Of a stretch of 36,136 bases of DNA, positions 1-7,881 are shown one piece after another. The notes beneath the pieces are model-generated. The model made no database searches and had not been told where the DNA came from. It worked only from the letters and a program-made list of their open reading frames with translations. The stretch's first letter is position 1, and the number at the start of each line of letters is the position of its first letter. This DNA is from JBDTMT01 sp033764095 (GTDB taxonomy: Bacteria > Desulfobacterota > Binatia > HRBIN30 > CADEER01), in contig JANRJF010000479.1 of the NCBI GenBank assembly GCA_033764095.1, positions 1-36,136 of the forward strand. The letters are read 5' to 3'. The translations under genes and the position numbers were made by a program.

Positions 1-1
1 C

Positions 2-1456
2 GGCGGCGCCCGCCGTGACCGCGACTCGCGCGAGCGGTTGCTGTTCGAGCTCGGCGAGAATCGCTGGAAGAGCGGCGACCACGCCGCGGCGCGCGTGGCG
101 TTCGCCGAGGCGGCCGGGTTGGCGCGCGCGGGGCGCTCGCCGACCCGGCTGGCGCGCGCCGCGCTCGGCTTCGGCGGCGGCTTCCGCGGCTTCGAGGTCG
201 GCGTCGTCGAGCCGCCGCTCATCGCCCTGCTGGAAGAGGCGTTGCAGGCGCTGCCGCCGCGCCCCAGCGGGCTGCGGGCGCGGGTGATGGGGCGCCTCGC
301 GGTGGCGCTCTACAGCGTGCCCGACAGCTTGGCGCGGCGCGAGGCGCTGAGCCGCGAGGCGGTCGCCGTGGCGGCGCGCAGTGGCGACCAGGCCGCCCAC
401 CTGAGCGCCCTCTACAGCCGCCACTGGGCCCTGTGGGGCGTCGAGAACCTGCGCGAGCGCCACGCCGCGGCGCAGGCGATGATCGAGCTGGCGCAGCGGC
501 TCGGCGACCGCGAGATGGAGCTGCACGGACAGCGCTTCCTGCTCATCGACGCGCTCGAGCTCGGCGACCTGCCGACCATCGACGCGTCGCTCGCCGCGCT
601 CGAAGAGCTCGCCGCGCTGCTGCGCCAGCCGTACTACCGCTGGTACGCCGGCTACCTGCGCAGCATGCGCATCGGACTCGACGGGCGCTTCGCCGAGGCC
701 AGGGCGCAGAGCGAGCAGACCTTCGCGAAATCCGAGGGGCTGGAGAACCGCAACGTCGCGCAGGTCTACGGCGCGCAGATGCTGTGGCTGCGGCGCGAGA
801 CCGGCGAGCTGGCCGAGGTCGAGCCGACCCTGCGCGGCCTCGCCGAGCAGTTCCCCGCCCTGCCTTCGTGGCGCTGCGGCTGGGCCTTCGTGCTGTGTGA
901 GATCGAGCGCCTGGAACAGGCGCGCACGCAGTTCGGCATCCTCGCCGCCAACGACTTCCGCGACATCCCGCGCAATGCCTTCTGGACCGTCGCCGCCTTC
1001 TGTCTCGCCCACACCTGCGCCGCGCTCGGCGACGCGCGCCGCGCCGCGGTGCTCTACGACCTCATCGCGCCGTTCGCCGACCGCATCGTCGAGTCCAGCC
1101 TCGGCGCCGCCGCGGTCGGCTCGATGCACGAAGCGCTCGGCCGCCTGGCGACGACGCTGCGGCGTTGGCCGGTCGCCGAGCGGCATTTCGAGTCCGCCAT
1201 CGCCGCCAACCAACGACTCGGCGCCCACCATCTCTGCGCCCACGTGCGGCGCCATCATGCCGAGATGTTGCTCGCCCGCGCCCAGCCACGCGACGCCGCC
1301 CGCGCCCGCGAGCTGCTGTTGCACGCCGCCGCCACCTACCAGCACCTCGGCCTGGAGCGGCAGTACGCGCGCTGCGCGCGGTTGATCGACCAGTCGCTGG
1401 CGGCCCGGCGGCGCCCGGCGCCGAAAGCCGGCGATCGCATCCGGCTGGTCCGCTGA
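2..1456 (+). CDS. C-terminal part of a TPR-rich regulator (5' end outside window)
   Basis: The frame is open from the first bases of the window, so the gene is cut at its 5' end; the TTG at 38 is only an internal codon. The visible 480 or so residues are helical, rich in Ala, Arg, Leu and Glu, with repeated paired helices of the tetratricopeptide type (for example around LGDREMELHGQ, LGDARRAAVLYD and RWPVAERHFESAIA). This arrangement is usual for the C-terminal half of large ATPase-type regulators (adenylate cyclase-like, LuxR/MalT-like or SARP-like) whose N-terminal kinase, cyclase or NTPase domain would lie upstream. No DNA-binding motif is visible in this part and the C-terminus is a basic tail. 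The exact family cannot be decided from this fragment. Confidence 0.6.
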   Translation, partial: GGARRDRDSRERLLFELGENRWKSGDHAAARVAFAEAAGLARAGRSPTRLARAALGFGGGFRGFEVGVVEPPLIALLEEALQALPPRPSGLRARVMGRLAVALYSVPDSLARREALSREAVAVAARSGDQAAHLSALYSRHWALWGVENLRERHAAAQAMIELAQRLGDREMELHGQRFLLIDALELGDLPTIDASLAALEELAALLRQPYYRWYAGYLRSMRIGLDGRFAEARAQSEQTFAKSEGLENRNVAQVYGAQMLWLRRETGELAEVEPTLRGLAEQFPALPSWRCGWAFVLCEIERLEQARTQFGILAANDFRDIPRNAFWTVAAFCLAHTCAALGDARRAAVLYDLIAPFADRIVESSLGAAAVGSMHEALGRLATTLRRWPVAERHFESAIAANQRLGAHHLCAHVRRHHAEMLLARAQPRDAARARELLLHAAATYQHLGLERQYARCARLIDQSLAARRRPAPKAGDRIRLVR

Positions 1457-1797
1457 CGCCGCTTGGGCCGTCGGCGGCTTGGCACGCCAATCTGCCTCAG
1501 CAGCGACGTGCGCGGTCGAGGCTGCGTACGGCAGTAGCGTCAGGGCGTGCGCCGCGGACTCGTCTCGCTCGCCGGACGCGCCGGCCATCGCGGCCAACAG
1601 CCTAACTGCCTCAACCGCAGCGTTGATCGAGACGACGAACTGCCGGGCACAGCGATCCGAATCCGTCGATCACCTGACCGGCGAAGTCCGAACCGCCATC
1701 GCTGCGCCGCCGCGACGCGCCGCCACGCGTTGGGGCTGGCCAGCCCCACAGATGGCATGTTGCTTGCGGACTGCGGGGTCGCGATGGCCAGCCGACG
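1457..1797. other. 341-base gap between TPR protein and flavin oxidase
   Basis: No convincing gene is seen here. Frames that cross the gap are low-complexity Arg/Ala readings continuing into the next gene in another frame. The only structure I can point to is an 18-base perfect palindrome at 1731-1748. The region presumably holds the promoter of the oxidase gene. Confidence 0.5.
1731..1748. promoter_or_regulatory. 18-base perfect palindrome upstream of the oxidase
   Basis: The sequence TGGGGCTGGCCAGCCCCA equals its own reverse complement. It ends 49 bases before the oxidase start codon, a position suitable for an operator or for a short hairpin (7-bp stem, GGCC loop) in the leader. There is no second copy in the gap and no regulator gene next to it, so function is unknown. 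Confidence 0.25.
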
Positions 1798-3363
1798 ATG
1801 AGACGACGCGAGTTCCTCTCCTTTACTGGACGCGCCGCGCTCGGCCTTGCCGCCGCCTCGCCGCTCGGCTGGCTGACGGGTTGCGGAGAGCAGTCGGCGA
1901 GCGAGTCGAGCCTGCAGGCGCTGCGGCGTTCGATGCGCGGCCGCGTCATCCTGCGCGAGGACGGCGCGTTCGCCACCGCGCGGCTGCCGTACAATCCGCG
2001 CTTCGACCTGCCGCGCCCGCTCGCCGTCGCCTATCCGATCGATGCCGAGGACGTCGCCACCGCCCTCGCCTGGGCGCGCGACCACGCGGTCCGCTTCACC
2101 GCGCGCTGCGGCGGTCACAGCTACGCCGGCTACTCGACCAGCGACGGCCTGGTGATCGACCTCGGCGCCATCTCGACGGTGGCGGTGAACGTCGACGATG
2201 GCGTCGCCGTGGTCGGCGCCGGCGCGCGGCTGATCGATGCCTACGCCGCGGTCGGTGCGGACAACTTGGGGCTGGCGGCAGGCTCGTGCCCGACCGTCGG
2301 AATCTCGGGGTTGACGCTCGGCGGCGGACTCGGACTCATCTCGCGCTGCTACGGGCTGACCAGCGACAACCTGCTGCAGCTCACCCTGGTCACCGCGGAC
2401 GGCGCGGTGCGCCGGTGCGACGCGGCGAACGAGACCGATCTGTTCTGGGCCTGCCGCGGCGGTGGCGGCGGCAACTTCGGCATCGCCACGTCGTTCGCCT
2501 TCCGCGTCCACCCGATCGCGCGCGTCGCCTACTTCCGCATCGCCTATCCCTGGAGCGCGGCGGCGCGCGTGGTGGAGAGCTTCGACGCGCTGGTGCAGAG
2601 CGGGCCGGATGAGCTGATGACGATCTGCAAGCTGGCGCGTCCGGCGCAGGCGGACGGCAGCCCGCCGCCCGAGCCGCTGGTCGTGGTGCTCGGCCAGTAC
2701 GTCGGCAGCGAGGACGAGATGCGCGAGGTCATCGCGCCGCTGCTCGACCCGGCGCTCGGCACGCCCACCGCGACGTCCTTCGACAGCGGCAGCTTCCTCG
2801 ACGCCTCGCGCTACTGGGCGGGTTGCGAGGATCTCTCGATTGCGCAGTGCCACCGTCGCGGCCGCCTGCCGGGCACGACACCCGACGGCGTGCTCGCGCG
2901 CGTCGCCTACAAGGCCAAGTCGCAGTTCTACGACGCGCCGCTCGACCGCGACGGCATCGCCACCGCGATGGCCTGGATCGAGGCACGCAGCGACGATCCG
3001 CGGCTGCGCGGCGAGGGCGCGCTGCAGATCGACGCCTGGGGCGGCGCGCTCAACCGCGTCGCCGCCGACGCCACCGCCTTCGTACATCGCCGCGCCCACA
3101 CGCACGGCCAGTTTCTCGCCGGCTGGCGCGCCGACGACCCGCCGGACGTCGCCATCGCCAATCTCGAGTGGATCGGCGCCTTCTACGCCGACATGCAGCC
3201 GTTTGCCTCCGGCGAGGCGTACCAGAACTACATCGACCCCGACCTGGCCGACTGGCCGCGCGCCTACTACGGCACCAACCTCGAGCGCTTGATGGCGATC
3301 AAGCAGCGCGTCGACCCGGACGGCGTCTTCGACTTCGCCCAGGGCATCCCGCGCCTCGGCTGA
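1798..3363 (+). CDS. FAD-linked oxidase of the berberine-bridge-enzyme type, predicted Tat lipoprotein
   Basis: A 521-residue oxidoreductase of the FAD_binding_4 plus BBE architecture. The N-terminus has a twin-arginine motif (RREFLS), a hydrophobic stretch and a lipobox ending at Cys29 (LTGC), so it is predicted to be exported folded and lipid-anchored. The FAD domain carries GGHSY with His107, and the segment around Cys164 (AGSCPTVGISG), followed by LTLGGGLG. In this family a His and a Cys at these two places attach FAD covalently at both sites. The C-terminus (residues about 475-521) has the typical BBE ending with YQNYIDPDL, YYGTN and VDPDGVFDF. Such enzymes oxidise alcohols, sugars or secondary metabolites with O2 or another acceptor; the substrate cannot be predicted. 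No strong ribosome-binding site precedes the ATG. It stands alone, with regB following after 169 bases. Confidence 0.88.
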   Translation: MRRREFLSFTGRAALGLAAASPLGWLTGCGEQSASESSLQALRRSMRGRVILREDGAFATARLPYNPRFDLPRPLAVAYPIDAEDVATALAWARDHAVRFTARCGGHSYAGYSTSDGLVIDLGAISTVAVNVDDGVAVVGAGARLIDAYAAVGADNLGLAAGSCPTVGISGLTLGGGLGLISRCYGLTSDNLLQLTLVTADGAVRRCDAANETDLFWACRGGGGGNFGIATSFAFRVHPIARVAYFRIAYPWSAAARVVESFDALVQSGPDELMTICKLARPAQADGSPPPEPLVVVLGQYVGSEDEMREVIAPLLDPALGTPTATSFDSGSFLDASRYWAGCEDLSIAQCHRRGRLPGTTPDGVLARVAYKAKSQFYDAPLDRDGIATAMAWIEARSDDPRLRGEGALQIDAWGGALNRVAADATAFVHRRAHTHGQFLAGWRADDPPDVAIANLEWIGAFYADMQPFASGEAYQNYIDPDLADWPRAYYGTNLERLMAIKQRVDPDGVFDFAQGIPRLG

Positions 3364-3448
3364 CGCGGGCGGTCCTGGTCCGCTGACGGGGAAGGCGGCT
3401 TGACCCACCCGCGCCGCTCCCCCTACAGCCGACCAGGAGCCTCACCTA

Positions 3449-3517
3449 ATGAAGCAACGTGACCTGCTGACGAGCGCGGGTATCGTAGCCGGCGCCCTGT
3501 CCGGCGGGCGCGCCTAG
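3449..3517 (+). CDS. orphan 22-residue Tat-like leader ORF
   Basis: A tiny frame with an AGGAG ribosome-binding site (3435-3439) nine bases before the ATG, encoding MKQRDLLTSAGIVAGALSGG followed by Arg-Ala and a TAG stop. The pattern Lys-x-Arg-Asp-Leu-Leu, then Ser/Ala-Gly and a short hydrophobic run, resembles the first residues of a Tat-exported protein, with Gln-Arg in place of Arg-Arg. It ends 15 bases before the regB start, and its TAG lies within a purine-rich stretch just upstream of regB. It may be the surviving head of a deleted secreted protein, or a leader peptide coupled to regB. Real translation is not shown. Confidence 0.35.
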   Translation: MKQRDLLTSAGIVAGALSGGRA

Positions 3518-3532
3518 GAGACGGGAGCGCCG

Positions 3533-4828
3533 GTGCAGGACCCACGCTCGATCAACTTCTCGTGGCTGCTCACGCTGCGCTCGTGGGCGGTCGCCGGGCA
3601 GCTCGGACTGGTGCTGCTGGTCGATCTGCTGACCGGCATCGACCTGCCGCTGCTCGCCATCGCCGGCATCGTCGGCATCGAAGCGATCAGCAACGTCCTC
3701 TGCTCGCGCTGGGCGGCGCGCGGGCACGTGCCGGAGGACTGGATGCTCGGCGCACTGATGGCGTTCGACGTCATCCTCTTCACCGCGCTGCTGCAGCTGA
3801 GCGGCGGGCCGATGAATCCGTTCAGTTTTCTCTACCTCGTCTACATCGCGCTGGCGGCGGTGGTGCTGCCGCCGTCCTGGGGCTGGGCGCTGGCCGGCTT
3901 CTCGCTCGCCTGTTTTGGCGGGCTGTTCCTGCTCACCCCGGTGCACGACATCCACGCCGGACACGGCGACGATCTGCGCCTGCACCTGCAGGGCATGTGG
4001 TTCGCCTTCGCAGTGGCGGCGGCCTTCATCGTCTACTTCGTGCAGCGCGTGACACGCGCGCTGGCGGCGCGCGAGGCGGAGCTGCAGGCGGCGCGCGCGC
4101 TGACGGCGCGCCACGAGCGCCTCGCCTCGCTCGCCACGCTCGCCGCCGGCGCCGCGCACCAGCTGGCAACGCCGCTAGCGACCATCGCCATCGCCGCGCG
4201 CGAGCTGGCCGACGACCTCGGCCAGCGCGACGGCAGCGGCGACGCGGTATCCGACGCGCACCTGATCCGCGAACAGGTCGAGCGCTGCCGCGAGATCCTG
4301 CTGCAGATGGCCGCCGACGCCGGCGAGAGCACCGGCGAGCCGCTGGTCGACGTCAGCGTCGGCGAGCTGGTCGAGCGCGCCGTCGACGGGCTCGCCGGCC
4401 GCGAGCGCCTCGAGGTCAGCATCGGCCCCTCGGCCCAGAGCATGGTGCTGTCGACGCCGAAGCGCTCGGTCGCTCAGGCGCTGCGCGGCGTGGTGAAGAA
4501 CGCCATCGAGGCCTCGCCCGCCCCGTTGGCGGTGGCGCTGCGCGCCGAGGCCGAGCACGGCGCCCTGCGCGTCACCGTCACCGACCGCGGCAGCGGCATG
4601 TCCGCCGCCGTGCTGCAGCACGCCGGCGAGCCGTTCTTCACCACCAAGGGCCCGGATCGCGGCATGGGCCTCGGCCTGTTCCTCACCCGTGCGGTGGTCG
4701 AGCGCCTCGGCGGCCGCATGCAGCTCGAGTCGCGCGCCGGACACGGCACCACCGTCGCGCTCACCATTCCGGCGCGCGTCGATGCGACAATTGACCGCAT
4801 TGGCCGGCAGGCCGGTGCCGCGGCATAG
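3533..4828 (+). CDS. regB: RegB/PrrB-type redox sensor histidine kinase
   Basis: A 431-residue membrane histidine kinase. About six transmembrane segments occupy residues 15-175. The loop motif GGPMNPF (91-97) matches the GGxxNPF ubiquinone-sensing motif of RegB. The H-box is GAAHQLATPLATI with phospho-acceptor His209. The segment LIREQVERCREIL holds Cys252 at the place of the redox-active cysteine of RegB. The N-box (VVKNAIEAS), G1 (DRGSGMS) and a lid and G2 region (FFTTKGPDRGMGLGL) complete the ATP-binding domain. Start is GTG at 3533 with GGGAG at 3523-3527. RegB autophosphorylates when the quinone pool is reduced and passes phosphate to RegA, here encoded nine bases downstream. Confidence 0.9.
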   Translation: MQDPRSINFSWLLTLRSWAVAGQLGLVLLVDLLTGIDLPLLAIAGIVGIEAISNVLCSRWAARGHVPEDWMLGALMAFDVILFTALLQLSGGPMNPFSFLYLVYIALAAVVLPPSWGWALAGFSLACFGGLFLLTPVHDIHAGHGDDLRLHLQGMWFAFAVAAAFIVYFVQRVTRALAAREAELQAARALTARHERLASLATLAAGAAHQLATPLATIAIAARELADDLGQRDGSGDAVSDAHLIREQVERCREILLQMAADAGESTGEPLVDVSVGELVERAVDGLAGRERLEVSIGPSAQSMVLSTPKRSVAQALRGVVKNAIEASPAPLAVALRAEAEHGALRVTVTDRGSGMSAAVLQHAGEPFFTTKGPDRGMGLGLFLTRAVVERLGGRMQLESRAGHGTTVALTIPARVDATIDRIGRQAGAAA

Positions 4829-4837
4829 AAGCCGGCG

Positions 4838-5410
4838 ATGTCGCTGCTCCACTCGATCCCCAGCGATGTCGCCAGCGTGCCCTCCATACTCATCATCGAC
4901 GACGACCGCATGCTGCGCGAGCGCCTGGCGCGCGCGTTCGTCACGCGCGGCTACGAGGTGCGCACGGCCGCCGACTTCGACGAGGCGGCGGCGAGCGCCC
5001 GCGCCGAGCCGCCGGAATACGCGCTGGTCGACCTGCGCATGCCGGGCGGTTCCGGCCTGGAGCTGGTGCGCCTGCTGCGCGAGCTCGACCCGGCAACGCG
5101 CATCGTCGTGCTCACCGGCTACGGCAGCATCGCCACCGCCATCGACGCAATGAAGCTCGGCGCCACCCACTACCTGCCCAAGCCGGCCGACCTGCACGAC
5201 ATCCTGGCCGCCTTCGCACGCGCCGATGTCGCGCCCGAACCGATCGCCGACACGCCCTTCACCGCGCCGTCGCTGGCGCGCGCCGAATGGGAGCACATCA
5301 ACCGCGTGCTCTCCGACTGCGGCGGCAACGTCTCCCAGGCAGCGCGGCGCCTCGGCATGCACCGCCGCTCGCTGCAGCGCAAGCTGCAGAAGCACCCGCC
5401 GCGCGAGTAA
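4838..5410 (+). CDS. regA: RegA/PrrA/ActR-type redox response regulator
   Basis: A 190-residue two-domain response regulator, the usual length for RegA. The receiver domain (about 15-125) has the acidic cluster DDD at 21-23, phospho-acceptor Asp65 (ALVDLRMPG) and conserved Lys115 (YLPKPAD). A short linker leads to a Fis-type helix-turn-helix (about 148-188) with DCGGNVSQAARRLGMHRRSL and RKLQKHPP, close to the nearly invariant DNA-binding end of RegA/PrrA. It is the cognate regulator of the kinase just upstream. In Proteobacteria this pair controls respiration, carbon and nitrogen fixation and cytochrome genes; targets here are unknown, but the copper and cytochrome c genes that follow are plausible. 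Confidence 0.92.
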   Translation: MSLLHSIPSDVASVPSILIIDDDRMLRERLARAFVTRGYEVRTAADFDEAAASARAEPPEYALVDLRMPGGSGLELVRLLRELDPATRIVVLTGYGSIATAIDAMKLGATHYLPKPADLHDILAAFARADVAPEPIADTPFTAPSLARAEWEHINRVLSDCGGNVSQAARRLGMHRRSLQRKLQKHPPRE

Positions 5411-5412
5411 GT

Positions 5413-5446
5413 CGCGCGCGGTGGACGCCGCCTGTCGCCGCGCGCG
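5413..5446 (+). terminator. GC-rich hairpin after regA
   Basis: Three bases after the regA stop lies a 9-bp perfect inverted repeat (CGCGCGCGG and CCGCGCGCG) with a 16-base loop. There is no T-tract, so it would be a weak or factor-dependent terminator, or just chance in GC-rich DNA. Confidence 0.35.
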
Positions 5447-5461
5447 GCGCTGACGGCCCCC

Positions 5462-5486
5462 TGCGACATTCCGCCGCATTGTCACA
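5462..5486. promoter_or_regulatory. dyad TGCGACA-N11-TGTCACA between regA and mbnP
   Basis: An imperfect inverted repeat (6 of 7 positions) 76 bases before the mbnP start. The half-sites contain GCGAC and GTCAC, near the GCGNC/GNCGC half-sites reported for RegA/PrrA with variable spacing. It may be an operator for the adjacent regulator; this is inference only. Confidence 0.25.
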
Positions 5487-5562
5487 CGGAGACGCGCCGG
5501 TCAGCGTCAGGTCTTGGGGACCGGTCAGCTTAGATCGGCGTACTCGTCTCGGGAGGAATCGA

Positions 5563-6492
5563 ATGGTTGCACGGGGATTGGTGTGCGGTGCGCTTGGCGC
5601 CGCGCTGGTAGGGCTGGCTGGCTGTGGCGGCGGCTCGTCGTCGTCATCGTCGGGAAGCCAGGACGTGGCGCTGCGCTTCGTCGCGGTGGACGGCGACCAG
5701 CCGGTCGGCTGCGGCGACGTCATCGAAGGGCTCGGGCCGGACGGCGCGTCGAGCGTCGCGGTCAGCGACCTGCGCTTCTACGTCAGCAACGTCCAGTTCT
5801 ACGACGCCGCCGGCCGGCGACTGACGACGCGGCTCGACCGCAACGAGTTCCAGTATCACGGCCGCGCCGGCGACATCGCGATGATCGACCTGACCGGCAC
5901 CGACGCCGGGGCCTGTGCCGGAGACGGGTTGACCTACCCGGAGGGCACGTCGCGCACCAACGGCGCGATCACCGGGCGTGTCTCCGGCGGCACGCCGGCG
6001 CGCGTCACCTTCGACATCGGCCTGCCGCAGAAGCTGATGAAGCAGGTCATCGCCGACAACACCGGCGAGGGCGCCCCCTCGCCGCTCGCCGAGATGCACT
6101 GGTCGTGGGCGTTCGCCTACCGCTTCCTGGTCATGAACTTCACCGTCGTGACCGACGGCGCGGCCGGCGAGGGCTACGTGCATATCGGCAGCACCGACTG
6201 CGGCGGCGACGGCACCAAGGCGCTGACCGACCGCGACGCCTGCGGCCGCATCAACACGCCGGCGGTGGCGCTCGACGATTTCGATCCGCAGCGCGACACG
6301 GTGGCGGTCGACATCCGCGCCCTGCTCGCCGGGGTCGACTTCACCGTCACCACCGAGGAGGCGACCGTGCCGGGCGTCGAGTGCCATTCGTTCGATCAGC
6401 CGGATTGTCCGACCGTGTTCGACAACCTCGGTCTCGACTTCGCCACCGGCTCGGCGGACGCTACCGGCAACGCGGTCTTCTGGGCACGGTGA
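5563..6492 (+). CDS. mbnP: MbnP-family copper-binding periplasmic lipoprotein
   Basis: A 309-residue protein with a lipoprotein signal (LAGC, Cys21) and a Gly/Ser linker. The ATG has a strong GGGAGG site at 5551-5556. The body matches the MbnP family: LRFYVSNVQFYD near 70-81, FDIGLPQ near 150, and MHWSWAFAYRF at 178-188 with paired tryptophans. In characterised MbnP a tryptophan is oxidised to kynurenine by the partner di-haem enzyme MbnH and helps bind copper. Conserved cysteines around 50, 118 and in the last third may form disulfides. The stop codon overlaps the first codon of the MbnH gene, so the two are translationally coupled. Despite the family name, no methanobactin synthesis genes are visible here. 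Confidence 0.85.
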   Translation: MVARGLVCGALGAALVGLAGCGGGSSSSSSGSQDVALRFVAVDGDQPVGCGDVIEGLGPDGASSVAVSDLRFYVSNVQFYDAAGRRLTTRLDRNEFQYHGRAGDIAMIDLTGTDAGACAGDGLTYPEGTSRTNGAITGRVSGGTPARVTFDIGLPQKLMKQVIADNTGEGAPSPLAEMHWSWAFAYRFLVMNFTVVTDGAAGEGYVHIGSTDCGGDGTKALTDRDACGRINTPAVALDDFDPQRDTVAVDIRALLAGVDFTVTTEEATVPGVECHSFDQPDCPTVFDNLGLDFATGSADATGNAVFWAR

Positions 6493-7673
6493 GCCCGCAA
6501 ATCCACATGGTATGGCGCGTCGCCAGCCTGCTGGCGCTCGCGCTCCTCGTCGGCTGCGGCGGCGGCAGCTCGGGCGGCAACAGCACCGCTGCGCCGACGG
6601 TGCGCGAGCTGCTGCGGCTGCCCGATCACTTCGAGGAGCCGGCGATCCCCGACTACAACCCGCTGACGGCGGAGAAGATCGGGCTCGGCCGGCGGCTCTT
6701 CTACGATCCGCGCCTGTCCGGCAACCAGACGCAGTCGTGTGCCACGTGCCACCAGCAGGCGCGCGCCTTCACCGACGCCAAGGCGGTGCCGACCGGTTCG
6801 ACCGGCGACCGCCTGCCGCGCAACAGTCAGGGGCTCTCCAACGTCGCGTACTTCTCCACCATGACCTGGGGCAACAACGTGCTGCTCGAGCTCGAGCAGC
6901 AGATCCACGTGCCGCTCGGCTCCGACAATCCGGTCGAGCTCGGCGTGCTCGACGGCAATCGGGAGGAAGTGCTGGCGCGCTTCGCCGACGACCCGACCTA
7001 TCGGCGGCTGTTTGCCGACGCGTTCCCGGGTTCCGAACCGCTGGTCACGCTGAACAAGGTGGTGTTCGCGCTGGCCAGCTTCTGCCGCACGCTGATCTCC
7101 GGCGACAGTCCCTACGACCGCTACTACCTCGGCGACCAGACGGCGCTGACCGCGCAGCAGGTGCACGGCCTGCGCCTGTTCAACTCCGAGCAGTTCGAGT
7201 GCTTCCACTGCCATAGCGGCGTCAACTTCACGATCTCCTACCGCGACGCCAACAGCACGCCCGGAACGATCACCTACCCGTTCTTCAACAACGGCCTGTA
7301 CAACATCGGCGGCGACGGCAGTTACCCGCCGGGCAACCAGGGGATCTACGAGCTGACGCTCGATCCGTTCGACAAGGGCCTGTTCCGCCCGCAGAGCCTG
7401 CGCAACGTCGCGCTCACCGCGCCGTACATGCACGACGGCAGCATCGCGACGCTGCGCGAGGTGGTGCAGCACTATGTACGCGGCGGCCGCCTGATCGAGA
7501 GCGGTCCCTACGCCGGCGACGGGCGGCTCAGCCCGCTCAAGTCCGGGCTGGTGCGGCCGTTCAGCGCCACCGACGAGGAGATCGACGCGGTGGTGGCGTT
7601 CCTCGAGTCGCTCACCGACGACACGTTCACGTCGAACCCGGAGCTCGCCGACCCGTTCGCAGACGCGCACTGA
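6489..7673 (+). CDS. mbnH: MbnH-family di-haem cytochrome c peroxidase-like enzyme
   Basis: A MauG/CcpA-like di-haem protein of 394 residues from the GTG at 6489, which overlaps the mbnP stop (GTGA); an ATG at 6507 is an alternative start. A lipobox (LVGC, Cys23) suggests a lipoprotein. Two CXXCH sites are seen: CATCH at 84-88 and CFHCH at 238-242. Other family marks are LGRRLFYDPRLSGN before haem 1 and LRNVALTAPYMHDGS near the end. MbnH forms a high-valent di-iron state and oxidises a tryptophan of MbnP to kynurenine. The gene order mbnP-mbnH is the standard one. Haem attachment would need a cytochrome c maturation system; a CcmH-like gene lies just downstream on the other strand. Confidence 0.88.
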   Translation: MSPQIHMVWRVASLLALALLVGCGGGSSGGNSTAAPTVRELLRLPDHFEEPAIPDYNPLTAEKIGLGRRLFYDPRLSGNQTQSCATCHQQARAFTDAKAVPTGSTGDRLPRNSQGLSNVAYFSTMTWGNNVLLELEQQIHVPLGSDNPVELGVLDGNREEVLARFADDPTYRRLFADAFPGSEPLVTLNKVVFALASFCRTLISGDSPYDRYYLGDQTALTAQQVHGLRLFNSEQFECFHCHSGVNFTISYRDANSTPGTITYPFFNNGLYNIGGDGSYPPGNQGIYELTLDPFDKGLFRPQSLRNVALTAPYMHDGSIATLREVVQHYVRGGRLIESGPYAGDGRLSPLKSGLVRPFSATDEEIDAVVAFLESLTDDTFTSNPELADPFADAH

Positions 7674-7705
7674 ACCGCGGCGGCTCCAACTTTGATGTGA
7701 CAAAA

Positions 7706-7863
7706 GACTTCACCACAGAGGCACAGAGCGCACAGAGGAGAACGGAGCCCGGCGAGATCAGGCACGTAGTTCCCGAACCCCATTGCTGATGGCCCTGAAG
7801 GGATGGCCCGCGCGCGGAGCTGCGGCAGTCCGCTCTGGGACTTTGTGCCTCGGTGGTGAGTTC
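7706..7863. repeat. CACAGAG-family inverted repeat, copy 1 (convergent gap)
   Basis: The left arm (7706-7740) is built from 8-base CACAGAGG-like words after TTCACCA; the right arm (about 7831-7863) is its degenerate reverse complement. It lies between the converging mbnH and ccmH-like genes, about 90 bases between arms. This is the most decayed copy of four in the window. Confidence 0.75.
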
Positions 7864-7881
7864 TGTTGTGTCAGATCAAGG

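Noticed and set aside
1540..3408. Long minus-strand open frame (over 600 codons) opposite the flavin oxidase
   Set aside because: Low-complexity Arg/Ala/Val/Gly content and no motifs; it is the antisense of a clear gene in GC-rich DNA.
3449..3517. Methanobactin or other RiPP precursor near the mbnP-mbnH genes
   Set aside because: The peptide has no cysteine, and no mbnB/mbnC-like genes are visible; it looks more like a Tat leader.
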